From Rudanella sp. (GTDB lineage Bacteria > Bacteroidota > Bacteroidia > Cytophagales > Spirosomataceae), in the NCBI GenBank assembly GCA_026785985.1, contig JAJAYX010000540.1, positions 1 to 9,105 on the forward strand: DNA of 9,105 nt. The letters run 5' to 3'. Shown piece after piece: positions 1 to 6,675 of the stretch; positions within the stretch are counted from its first letter, which is position 1, and every line of letters begins with the position of its first letter. Made by a program: the position numbers and the translations under genes. The notes beneath the pieces are model-generated. The model was given only the letters and a program-made list of their open reading frames with translations, had not been told where the DNA came from and made no database searches.

Positions 1-368
1 GCGCTATCCATACCGCTGGCATAGAAATCGCCCATCATCTGATACAATCGGCCTTTGTTAGTGGTTTTGGTAGCATCCTCAAGCAGCGATTTCATAGCAT
101 CAAGGCTTTTCTCGCGCAACAGGTTGAAACTGCCCCAACTGGTTTTGGAGGCCGGAATGGGGTTTTTCTTCAACCATTCACCATTGGCATATTGGTAGAA
201 ATCGTCGCCGGGTTTCACCGACAGGTTCATGTTTTGTCGGTCGATGAAGGGCGTTTTGGGTAGTGCCACCAAGGTGGGCCGCTTCACGGGCTTTTTGGTT
301 GGGGGCGTTGCCGCCATGAGTCCGGCAGTCAGCAGCACCGCCGAAAGCAGAGCAATTAGTTTGTTCAT
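1..368 (-). CDS. M13 family metallopeptidase, N-terminal part (cut by window edge)
   Basis: Only the first 122 complete residues are in the window; the gene runs off the left edge. It starts at an ATG (366-368) followed by a signal peptide (MNKLIALLSAVLLTAGLMAA), so the product is exported. From about residue 47 it shows the entry sequence of the M13 (neprilysin/PepO) domain: NLSVKPGDDFYQYANGEW, then NPIPASKTSWGSF at about 69-81, and a helical stretch ending GDFYASGMDS. The HExxH zinc site of M13 enzymes lies far downstream in the family and is not visible here, so catalytic competence cannot be judged. Family knowledge: these are zinc endopeptidases acting on oligopeptides, periplasmic or lipid-anchored in Bacteroidota. 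A candidate -7 promoter box lies just upstream at 400-407. The family call is confident; the substrate is unknown. Confidence 0.9.
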   Translation of the reverse strand, partial: MNKLIALLSAVLLTAGLMAATPPTKKPVKRPTLVALPKTPFIDRQNMNLSVKPGDDFYQYANGEWLKKNPIPASKTSWGSFNLLREKSLDAMKSLLEDATKTTNKGRLYQMMGDFYASGMDS

Positions 369-399
369 GAGATGATTGGAAAATGGGGTAATTAGCCTA

Positions 400-407
400 C
401 AAATTTA
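400..407 (-). promoter_or_regulatory. Candidate -7 promoter box for the M13 peptidase gene
   Basis: On the minus strand the sequence reads TAAATTTG, a full match to the Bacteroidota -7 consensus TAnnTTTG. It lies 31 bp upstream of the ATG, giving a predicted leader of roughly 24 nt. No clear TTG -33 element is seen at the expected distance, where the end of the upstream Wzi gene lies. A match of this length can arise by chance, but it is in the right place, in a 52-bp gap that otherwise has no terminator. Confidence 0.45.
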
Positions 408-420
408 ACGAATTACGCTT

Positions 421-1971
421 TCAGTTCCAGCGTTTCCGAAGGCCAATATACCCCCCCGCTGAGCGCGGCAATAGTCCCCCCTGATCGAGAGCCAGGCCCG
501 CTGTTACCCCCAGATTATTCCAGCGTGGCAACGTAGTTTGGGCCATTAACAGGGCCGAAAACTGGTTCACCGCTTTGTCAAACGGTTGGAAAAACGTGCC
601 ATAATACCGCCCAAACGAAACCCGCGTTGTTAGTGTCAGCCGGTCGCGCCATTGCCCTTCGGCTCCAACGTAGGCATTCTGCACCCGGTTCGACGGAAAA
701 TAAAATGGTGACTGTTGTTGTAGAGCGGGTTGAACTTCGTTTCGGGTCGGAATAAGCGGGGTGCCAACGGCATTGCCCCGATATGACCAACCCTGGAGAT
801 ACTGGCCGTGGTTAAAATAATTGTCGGCTCCCTGGTAGCGCGAACTGGTGATATAGAAGGTAGGCCCGCTTTGGTTGGTTGTGCTCAGAACTTCCATTGT
901 CAGCCGGTTCAATCGGAAACCAGTTAGGTCGCTTTGGGTTGCACGCACCCAGCGCAGGCCCCAAAGTCCATCGGGGGCATTCAGGAATAACAATCCCGAC
1001 ACATCTTCAAACGGGTGCTGGTGATAGAAAAGTAAATTACCTCCTTTTCCCGACCAACTAAATCCAAAATCAATGGAGCCGAGGTGGTTGCCAATGCGGT
1101 AACTATCGAAAGCGGTGTAGCCCTGTTGAACCCAATTACCGGGAGCCGTTGCCGAAAAGACATACGGAAAATCGCGCAATGACGAGGGTAGTTTACCACT
1201 GGGTGCGCTGGTTGGCGGCTCACGCAGATAATCGGCTCGACCACCCCACAGAGCCTGATGATTCACGCCCGCGTAGGCATGAACCCGGCCTAATGGTTTG
1301 CCAAAGCGGAGGTACAAGTGTTTCTGATGCAGAAAAACACCCTTGATATAATCGGCCTGATACCAACCATGTGCCATACCCGCGTTGAACGATATGAAAC
1401 GACTCAGAAACGGTACGGGCTGATAACTAGCGGTTTGCAATAGAACTTTCGGAATAGGCAGCGCATTTCCCGACCCGGAGTAGAAACCTGACGACAATAC
1501 CGAATCGCCCAGGCCCGTTATGTCTCGCCGACAACCGGCCATCAGTTCGACACCGCGCCATTTTACCTTAGCATAGGCTTCAACCAGCAAAAATTGATTG
1601 ATTGCACCAATGTTGGCAACCGGATTTACCCCAAAACCATAGTCCAGCCTGCGTTTTCGGGCAGTGTCAGCCGGGGCGTAGTCTTTCCACAAACGAAGCC
1701 GGAGGGTGCCTGTAGGTGCAGAATTCGGTACAGACCCAAACTGATCAGCCCTCAACCATATGGGAATAACGTTCTCCGAAGCCACAAATCCACCCACCTC
1801 AGCCTCGGTTTGAAACAGGCGGTTCTGGGCTGCACAAGTGGTGGGCCAGTTTCCATAAAAAAACGGATAACACAACCGGGGGCGGGGGGGTAGGGTAGGG
1901 CTTTGGATAAAAGGTGGTAAACGATACCCGGGGTGGGGGGGGAATTGGTTAGCCGGATTATCGACTGACAA
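421..1971 (-). CDS. Capsule assembly Wzi family outer-membrane protein (start uncertain)
   Basis: This is a 516-codon frame in the longest reading. From about residue 52 it has the beginning expected of a mature Wzi-like protein (FQTEAEVGGFVASENVIPIW, then LRADQFGSVP), and near residues 380-410 the hallmark NYFNHGQYLQGWSYRG followed by GTPLIPTRNEV. The rest is rich in alternating aromatic and polar segments, as in outer-membrane beta barrels. E. coli Wzi anchors capsular polysaccharide at the surface; Bacteroidota homologues are widespread and mostly uncharacterised, so the role here is inferred. The start is doubtful. The only start codon near the 5' end of the frame is TTG (1969-1971), and the first 48 residues are proline-rich with no normal signal peptide. 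An internal TTG at 1873-1875 is an alternative that would give MCYPFFYGNW and then TTCAAQN, with a possible signal-peptidase cut at CAA/Q. No in-frame ATG exists in this region. G/C runs of 8, 7 and 5 and an A/T run of 7 make an indel possible. Confidence 0.8.
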   Translation of the reverse strand: MSVDNPANQFPPHPGYRLPPFIQSPTLPPRPRLCYPFFYGNWPTTCAAQNRLFQTEAEVGGFVASENVIPIWLRADQFGSVPNSAPTGTLRLRLWKDYAPADTARKRRLDYGFGVNPVANIGAINQFLLVEAYAKVKWRGVELMAGCRRDITGLGDSVLSSGFYSGSGNALPIPKVLLQTASYQPVPFLSRFISFNAGMAHGWYQADYIKGVFLHQKHLYLRFGKPLGRVHAYAGVNHQALWGGRADYLREPPTSAPSGKLPSSLRDFPYVFSATAPGNWVQQGYTAFDSYRIGNHLGSIDFGFSWSGKGGNLLFYHQHPFEDVSGLLFLNAPDGLWGLRWVRATQSDLTGFRLNRLTMEVLSTTNQSGPTFYITSSRYQGADNYFNHGQYLQGWSYRGNAVGTPLIPTRNEVQPALQQQSPFYFPSNRVQNAYVGAEGQWRDRLTLTTRVSFGRYYGTFFQPFDKAVNQFSALLMAQTTLPRWNNLGVTAGLALDQGGLLPRSAGGYIGLRKRWN

Positions 1972-1983
1972 TGTTACAACTTT

Positions 1984-2067
1984 TTATCGAAATGCCTCTT
2001 TCAGGCGAGTGGCTGCCAGATTTTGGGCCTGTTCCGCTTCCGGGACAATAGCGTTGGTGCCAAAAAA
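1984..2067 (-). pseudogene. Severed C-terminal tail of the 2068-3132 esterase
   Basis: This is the same frame as the upstream hydrolase, continuing past the amber codon at 2068-2070. It encodes 27 residues, beginning FFGTNAIVPEAEQAQ and ending RLKEAFR, then TAA at 1984-1986. In HSL-type esterases the catalytic His is commonly followed by a THxFF-like sequence and a last amphipathic helix ending near RLKxAF, so this stretch reads as the natural C-terminus of the gene. It has no start codon or role of its own. The Wzi reading frame begins just downstream, which suggests the two genes were transcribed together. Confidence 0.82.
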
Positions 2068-3132
2068 CTAGTGGGTTACACCGGTATATAACTGGTAACG
2101 AACCGGCACACCTGCCAACTGGAATTTATCGGCCAATTGCTTGCCCTCAGTTTGCAATGGGTCAATCTCGGCACCGATGATGGTGGCTGGTGGCAAACCA
2201 CTCAGATTAGCCACATCGGTCAATGAAATCAGGCGGTCATCGCCGTCGGCAAGTGTGCGGAAATATTTATCAACGAACCAGATAATTAAGGGTTTGCTGA
2301 GTGGTTTGGCATTCTGATAGCGAATGTACGATTCAGTGTTAAGATCATTGTTGGCCACCGGATACACCAGCAACTGGTGAATGGGCAACGGTTGGCCGCG
2401 CTCTTTGGCCAGCAACGAAACACCAACGGACAGGTTACCGCCCGCGCTTTCGCCCCCAACGGCAATTTTGGCCGGATTACCACCTAAACTGGCCGCATTA
2501 GCCCGCACCCATAAATAAGCCGCGTAGGCATCTTCGTGAGCGATTGGAAATTTGTTCTCGGGAGCCAGCCGATAGTCAACCGACACCACAATGGTACCTG
2601 TTTTCAGGGCCAGCCCCACCGCCGACGACTCATACACGTCGGCATTGGCAATTACCCAGCCGCCACCGTGGAAATACACCAGGACAGGTAACGGACCCGT
2701 CAGGCCACGGGGCTTAACCACCAAAGCCCGCAAACTCGCGCCATTGGCTCCGCCAACGGTTTGGTTAGTGATGTCAACGGCGGGCGCGGGAACAGCGATT
2801 CCGTTGCGGCTCAGGAGCGCGTTCACGGCATCTTTAATCGACGGTTTCATCCGGGCCTCCTGAGCGGTCAGTTGGGTAAGTGGAATGGGGTTCTGCCGGC
2901 CGGCTTCCTCAATAATGGCCAGCATCTGGGGCGTAATGGTCGGCCCCCAATCGGGTTTGGGACTGCCTGACTGAATAGACCGGCCCGGAACTGCCGCCGG
3001 GTCGGAGAGGGCGTGATCCTGGCAGGATACTGCCGAAACCAGCGTCAGGCAAACAAACCCAAACAGCGCGTGTTTGTGAAATAGAGCTATTCTGCTTTGA
3101 ATGTTGCGACTAAGCGCGTGGATGTTTTTCAT
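2068..3132 (-). CDS. Alpha/beta hydrolase (HSL-type esterase/lipase) lipoprotein, truncated by an in-frame TAG
   Basis: The frame gives 354 residues from the ATG at 3130-3132. The N-terminus has a basic region, a hydrophobic stretch at about 22-36 and Cys37 (SAVSCQD), which suggests a lipoprotein signal, although the lipobox is not canonical. The fold is the hormone-sensitive-lipase branch of alpha/beta hydrolases: oxyanion-hole motif HGGGW at 155-159, VDYRLAPE at 185-192, nucleophile elbow GESAGG with Ser229, and the catalytic Asp in AEIDPLQTEG (Asp324). The catalytic His is His354 in GVTH, the very last residue before TAG (2068-2070). Beyond it the same frame continues for 27 family-like residues to a TAA, so the intact gene would span 1984-3132 with 382 sense codons. 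A GAG (Glu) to TAG change would explain the stop. The triad survives, but the C-terminal helix is lost, so the product may be unstable or inactive. Substrate unknown; the family hydrolyses acyl esters. No terminator separates it from the Wzi gene. Confidence 0.88.
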   Translation of the reverse strand: MKNIHALSRNIQSRIALFHKHALFGFVCLTLVSAVSCQDHALSDPAAVPGRSIQSGSPKPDWGPTITPQMLAIIEEAGRQNPIPLTQLTAQEARMKPSIKDAVNALLSRNGIAVPAPAVDITNQTVGGANGASLRALVVKPRGLTGPLPVLVYFHGGGWVIANADVYESSAVGLALKTGTIVVSVDYRLAPENKFPIAHEDAYAAYLWVRANAASLGGNPAKIAVGGESAGGNLSVGVSLLAKERGQPLPIHQLLVYPVANNDLNTESYIRYQNAKPLSKPLIIWFVDKYFRTLADGDDRLISLTDVANLSGLPPATIIGAEIDPLQTEGKQLADKFQLAGVPVRYQLYTGVTH

Positions 3133-3402
3133 ACGACATTGAGTGTTTATTTTTTTGTTAACACTACAATGCCTATATGGTTATGAAATTTTGACAAATC
3201 GACCTAATCCGAAGACTAATCGAGTCTGTGGCTCTGAAAAGTTATTCGATTACTGAAATAAGTAGATTTACACTATAGGATTACATTATTAATGCAATAT
3301 AGAAATGACTTTGTACAATTATATTACTTGTCTGATAATTTTATTTAAAGTTTATATTGCTAATATGCCAAAATAAAGCAACGTATTGTATATCAGTGGA
3401 TA
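3133..3402. other. AT-rich intergenic spacer with no gene
   Basis: About 270 bp between the start of the esterase and the terminator of the thioredoxin-like gene. It is clearly more AT-rich than the genes on either side, and most so at 3240-3370. Stop codons are frequent in all frames and I find no plausible short gene. It should contain the promoter of the leftward esterase gene, but I could not find a full TAnnTTTG box at a good distance. A poor 5-bp inverted repeat (3357-3361 with 3377-3381) is too weak to call. Confidence 0.6.
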
Positions 3403-3434
3403 AAAAAAGGCCCGTGCCAGCACGGGCCTTTTTT
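3403..3434 (-). terminator. Intrinsic terminator, strong GC hairpin, probably bidirectional
   Basis: Perfect 8-bp stem GGCCCGTG (3409-3416) and CACGGGCC (3421-3428) with a CCAG loop, flanked by six or seven A residues on the left and six T residues on the right (3429-3434). It lies 17 bp after the stop of the leftward thioredoxin-like gene and on that strand ends in a U tract, so it should terminate that transcript. Its symmetry means it could also stop rightward transcription. Confidence 0.9.
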
Positions 3435-3451
3435 GTTGATAGCTGTAAACG

Positions 3452-4048
3452 TTAATGCTTCACGGCTGCCGGCTGTTGCTCGGCGGTTGGGTTTGGCAGT
3501 TTGGCTTGGTAGTCTTTCACGTATGTACCGGCCTTAAACTTCTCAAAGTCTTCTTTTGTATTATGGTTACCGGCAAAATATGTCGTGATCTGGTGAAAAG
3601 AACGAGGTTCCTGATAGCCTGGCACGGGCTGAATCAGCTCGAGTTTTTCGTTTAGGAAAACAACGGTAGGATAGCTCATCTGCCCTTTCAGCAAGGTTGC
3701 CGCCAATTCGTGAACGTTGCCTATCGTTTTGTAGGTGCGCGCACCAAGCGTGATGTCCTCTTTGCCTTCGGCGTTCAGTTTGACCGAGTAATAGTTCTCG
3801 TTCATATAGTCAGCAATAACGGGGTTCGTGAACGTGTTGCGGTCCATAACCTTGCACCAGCCGCACCAGTCCGTATATACGTCGATGAAAATTTTCTTGG
3901 GTTTCTTTTGCGAGGCCGCGAAAGCCTCCTCAATCGTCATCCATTTGATTTTTTTGTCCGCCGGTTTAGGGTCGTCCAACCGGGTAGTGAAGCCGAAACC
4001 GGCAAGGCCGACGCAAACGGTCAGCAGGAGGATGGAAAATGCTTTCAT
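3452..4048 (-). CDS. Exported thioredoxin-family protein with CGWC active site
   Basis: A 198-residue protein starting at the ATG 4046-4048. This start is chosen because it is followed at once by a signal peptide (MKAFSILLLTVCVGLAGFGF); an in-frame ATG 24 codons upstream would bury the signal peptide and overlap the divergent gene. The mature part has the thioredoxin fold: IFIDVYTDWCGWCKVMDRNT with the redox pair Cys62/Cys65, and the cis-proline region SYPTVVFL with Pro127. The WCGWCKxMxxxTF pattern is typical of the thioredoxin_7/DsbD-gamma-like group, whose members reduce or shuttle disulfides in the periplasm. The C-terminal 40 residues (from about 160) are polar and probably flexible. No membrane domain is present beyond the signal, so it is soluble or signal-anchored. 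Partner unknown. It has its own terminator at 3403-3434 and a candidate promoter at 4083-4090, so it is probably monocistronic. Confidence 0.9.
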   Translation of the reverse strand: MKAFSILLLTVCVGLAGFGFTTRLDDPKPADKKIKWMTIEEAFAASQKKPKKIFIDVYTDWCGWCKVMDRNTFTNPVIADYMNENYYSVKLNAEGKEDITLGARTYKTIGNVHELAATLLKGQMSYPTVVFLNEKLELIQPVPGYQEPRSFHQITTYFAGNHNTKEDFEKFKAGTYVKDYQAKLPNPTAEQQPAAVKH

Positions 4049-4056
4049 GCTTTTGG

Positions 4057-4064
4057 TATCTTTG
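4057..4064 (+). promoter_or_regulatory. Candidate -7 box for the acyl-CoA dehydrogenase operon
   Basis: TATCTTTG on the plus strand is a full match to TAnnTTTG, 49 bp before the ATG at 4114. The predicted start of transcription is near 4071, giving a leader of about 43 nt. A TTG -33 element is not evident. It overlaps the leader region of the divergent thioredoxin-like gene and faces that gene's own candidate -7 box. Confidence 0.45.
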
Positions 4065-4082
4065 GCAGTTGGACTTATACAA

Positions 4083-4090
4083 CAAATATA
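4083..4090 (-). promoter_or_regulatory. Candidate -7 box for the thioredoxin-like gene
   Basis: On the minus strand this reads TATATTTG, a full match to TAnnTTTG. It lies 34 bp upstream of the ATG at 4048, giving a predicted leader of about 28 nt. The nearest upstream TTG on that strand (4106-4108) is 15 bp away, shorter than the usual spacing, so the -33 element is uncertain. Confidence 0.48.
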
Positions 4091-4113
4091 ACAGACAAAA
4101 TTCGGCAAAACGT

Positions 4114-5931
4114 ATGCCAATCCCCTTCTTTTCTCCCCGCGACTTGTCGTTTCACCTGTACGAAGTGCTTCAGGTTGACCAATTAACCCGATTTACTCAT
4201 TTTCAGGATCATGATCGCTCCTCGTTTGATATGGTGCTGGGTGCAGCCACTCAAATCAGCGAGAACCTGCTGCGACCCCTGCTGACGGTGATGGATCGCG
4301 ACGAACCCCAGCTTGTGGATGGTAAAATCCGGGTTCATCCCGACATGCGGGCCATTATTCGGCGGTTTGGCGACGATGGTTGGATCAACGCGCCCTTTAC
4401 CTACGAGGAAGGTGGGCAACAACTCCCGGCTACGGTGATGACCGCGGCCACCTTTATTTTCGGAGCCGCCAATTATTCATCGAGCGTATTTCCGTTTCTG
4501 ACAACGGGCGCGGCCAACCTGATCCGCAGTTTCGGAAGCCCCGAACTGATCGACCGGTTCACACCGAACATGTACGCCGGTCGCTGGCAGGGAACAATGG
4601 CCCTCACCGAACCCGATGCCGGTTCGTCGCTATCCGATATTACCACTTCGGCAGAACTCGTTGACAATGAGAGTGGCACATACCGGATTCGGGGGCAGAA
4701 AATCTATATCTCGGCGGGCGACCATGATGCCTGCGACAACGTGATTCACCTAATGTTAGCCAAAATAAAGGGCGGTCCGGGCATCGCTACGCCAGCCGGA
4801 GCCAAAGGTATTTCGCTGTTTGTGGTGCCGCAAAAACGCCCCACCGAAACGGGCGGGTTAGTTGACAATGACGTGCTTACGGCGGGTGTTTATCATAAAA
4901 TGGGCTATAAAGGCGCGCCCATTGCCCACCTGATGGTTGGCTCAAACGAGGGCGCCGTTGGCTATTTGCTGGGCGAGCCGCACCAGGGTTTGCGCTATAT
5001 GTTTCAGATGATGAACGAGGCCCGCATCGGGGTGGGGATGAACGCCGTTTCCATTGGCACAGCCGCGTATTATGCGTCGTTGGCCTACGCCCGCGAACGC
5101 CCGCAGGGGCGGCTTATTTCCGAAAAGGATCCTGGTAAACCTCAAACACCCATTATTCGTCATGCCGATGTGAAACGGATGCTGCTGTTTCAGAAGGCCG
5201 TGCTGGAAGGGTCGCTGGGTTTGCTCCTCCAATGCAGCCAATACGCCGATGTGGTTCATGCCGCCGAAGGTGACGAACGCGACCGGGCGGTTTTGTTGCT
5301 CGACCTGCTCACGCCCGTGGCCAAATCGTACCCCTCAGAAATTGGTTGCCTGACCACAAGTGCGGCTGTTCAGATTCTGGGTGGTGCGGGCTACACGACC
5401 GATTTTCCGGTGGAACAGTTCTACCGCGAAGCCCGGATTCACCCGATTCACGAAGGCACTACTGGCATTCACGGGCTTGATTTGCTGGGCCGCAAAGTAA
5501 CCCTACAAGGCGGGCGGGCCGTGCAATACTGGGCTGAGGAGGTGCAGAAAACGATGGCTGAAGCGAGTCAACACAACGAGCTGCAACCAATGGTCGATGA
5601 ACTGGGTAAGGCACTCGGTCTGTTAGACACGGTAACACGGCATCTGCTTGGCCTGATGCCCACTAACACCGAAGCAGCGCTGTCCGACGCGACTCTGTAT
5701 CTGGAGATGTTCGGGATCATAAACATAGGGTGGCAGTGGCTCCGGCAGGCAACAGTAGCTACCCAAAAGCTGCCTGGTGCGTTGTCGGAGGCCGACCGGA
5801 ACTTTTACAACGGCAAACTGATGACAGCCCGGTATTTTATGGAATATGAATTGATAAAAATCTGTAGTTTAGCCAAACGGCTCCAATCACCTGATCGAGT
5901 GACGGTTGCCATGCAGTCGGAGTGGTTCTAA
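4114..5931 (+). CDS. Acyl-CoA dehydrogenase, ~600-residue type with extra C-terminal domain
   Basis: A 605-residue flavoenzyme starting at ATG 4114 (MPIPFFSPRDLSFHLYEVLQ). An in-frame ATG at 4039 is rejected because it adds 25 unlikely residues and runs into the divergent gene. The N-terminal segment (1-35) matches the short extra N-terminal domain of this subgroup. MALTEPDAGSS at 162-172 is the FAD/substrate-binding signature of the middle domain, IRGQKIYISAGDHD follows, and HKMGYKGAP and NEARIGVGMNA lead into the helical C-terminal domain. ILGGAGYTTDFPVEQFYREA precedes HPIHEGTTGI, where Glu447 is in the position of the catalytic base. Residues from about 480 form the additional C-terminal domain (ACDH_C type). 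Such proteins oxidise acyl-CoA to 2-enoyl-CoA with FAD and pass electrons to ETF. The subgroup includes long-chain FadE-like enzymes and DmdC-like 3-methylmercaptopropionyl-CoA dehydrogenases; the sequence alone does not fix the substrate. It is followed 18 bp later by a hydrolase gene. Confidence 0.93.
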   Translation: MPIPFFSPRDLSFHLYEVLQVDQLTRFTHFQDHDRSSFDMVLGAATQISENLLRPLLTVMDRDEPQLVDGKIRVHPDMRAIIRRFGDDGWINAPFTYEEGGQQLPATVMTAATFIFGAANYSSSVFPFLTTGAANLIRSFGSPELIDRFTPNMYAGRWQGTMALTEPDAGSSLSDITTSAELVDNESGTYRIRGQKIYISAGDHDACDNVIHLMLAKIKGGPGIATPAGAKGISLFVVPQKRPTETGGLVDNDVLTAGVYHKMGYKGAPIAHLMVGSNEGAVGYLLGEPHQGLRYMFQMMNEARIGVGMNAVSIGTAAYYASLAYARERPQGRLISEKDPGKPQTPIIRHADVKRMLLFQKAVLEGSLGLLLQCSQYADVVHAAEGDERDRAVLLLDLLTPVAKSYPSEIGCLTTSAAVQILGGAGYTTDFPVEQFYREARIHPIHEGTTGIHGLDLLGRKVTLQGGRAVQYWAEEVQKTMAEASQHNELQPMVDELGKALGLLDTVTRHLLGLMPTNTEAALSDATLYLEMFGIINIGWQWLRQATVATQKLPGALSEADRNFYNGKLMTARYFMEYELIKICSLAKRLQSPDRVTVAMQSEWF

Positions 5932-5949
5932 CCTGAAAATCGTACATCT

Positions 5950-6621
5950 ATGCGCTTAATCCTGATTCACGGCTACGTTGAAGCCCCCGGCATTTTCGAC
6001 AATCTGGCTCCTTTGTTGCTGCCGGCAACGCTGCTCTCCATTGACCTCAAGGACGAGTTTGCCCGCTGGCAACCCCAGGGCCGAACTGATGCCCGACAAT
6101 TGGCCCGGTATCTGACCGATTATTATGAAATTACGGCTGAGGACGTGCTGATTGGTCACTCGATGGGTGGTTGGGTCGCCATTAACATTAAGGAACTAAC
6201 GGGAGCCATAACCATTCAATTAGCCTCGTTCACGGATCAGAAAAAGATCAACTTCCCGGTTCGCAACCTGAGAGTACTGCGATGGATGCTCTCCAGCGGC
6301 CTGACACAAAGCACATGGCTCCGCAACTACTTTAAGAAACTGTATCCCTTCCCCGAATCCAAAGAGTTGTATTGCCAGTTGGTTGACAACGGCCGGCACA
6401 TGAGCCGACTGTATATTTACCAACAGCAAATGACGCTCTTCGCGCCGGTGCCACCCCTGACGGTTCAGCCCGACCTCCGCATTCACGCCCGGCGGGACAA
6501 TGTAGTGCATTACCCCGGCGGGGAGTGTGTGGAAGTCCCCGGCGACCATTTCAGTTTACACTATCACCCGGAGCTGGTTGCCGCGTCGATTCGGGGAGTG
6601 CTGGAAGGTGTTAGAGCATAA
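5950..6621 (+). CDS. Small alpha/beta hydrolase
   Basis: A 223-residue cytoplasmic protein with no signal peptide or membrane segment, starting at ATG 5950. The alpha/beta hydrolase features are complete: LILIHGY at 3-9 (oxyanion strand and turn), nucleophile elbow IGHSMGGW with Ser71, probable acid Asp183 in HARRDNVV, and His200 in GDHFSLHYHP near the C-terminus. A helical cap is likely between about 95 and 165. It starts 18 bp after the acyl-CoA dehydrogenase stop and ends at a strong terminator, so the two form an operon. By context it could be an acyl-CoA thioesterase or an ester hydrolase serving the same catabolic route, but that is inference; the fold also covers many other hydrolases. 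It is not closely similar to the HSL-type esterase at 2068-3132. Confidence 0.88.
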   Translation: MRLILIHGYVEAPGIFDNLAPLLLPATLLSIDLKDEFARWQPQGRTDARQLARYLTDYYEITAEDVLIGHSMGGWVAINIKELTGAITIQLASFTDQKKINFPVRNLRVLRWMLSSGLTQSTWLRNYFKKLYPFPESKELYCQLVDNGRHMSRLYIYQQQMTLFAPVPPLTVQPDLRIHARRDNVVHYPGGECVEVPGDHFSLHYHPELVAASIRGVLEGVRA

Positions 6622-6655
6622 AAAAGAAGCCTCATTTTGGTGAGGCTTCTTTTTT
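6622..6655 (+). terminator. Intrinsic terminator after the hydrolase gene, probably bidirectional
   Basis: Stem GAAGCCTCA (6626-6634) and TGAGGCTTC (6641-6649), a perfect 9-bp pairing with a TTTTGG loop, preceded by A residues and followed by six T residues (6650-6655). It begins right after the TAA of the plus-strand hydrolase gene and sits 20 bp past the end of the convergent lipoprotein gene, so it can serve both. Confidence 0.92.
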
Positions 6656-6675
6656 GCATTCGATGACCTACTAAA

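Noticed and set aside
2068..2070. Programmed read-through or pyrrolysine at the TAG codon
   Set aside because: Pyrrolysine is not known from this kind of bacterium, no recoding element is evident, and a nonsense mutation is simpler.
3357..3381. Inverted repeat TTGCT/AGCAA in the AT-rich spacer
   Set aside because: Only 5 bp of stem with a 15-bp loop; too weak for a terminator or operator call.
4039..4113. Upstream in-frame ATG that would lengthen the acyl-CoA dehydrogenase by 25 residues
   Set aside because: The extra residues are unlike the family N-terminus and overlap the start of the divergent thioredoxin-like gene; MPIPFFSPRD from 4114 is the natural beginning.
4049..4120. Upstream in-frame ATG for the thioredoxin-like gene (24 extra residues)
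   Set aside because: It would place the signal peptide inside the protein and cover both promoter boxes and the start of the divergent gene.
3710..4186. A 158-codon open frame on the plus strand opposite the thioredoxin-like gene
   Set aside because: Antisense to a confident gene with a complete active site and signal peptide; its product has no family features.
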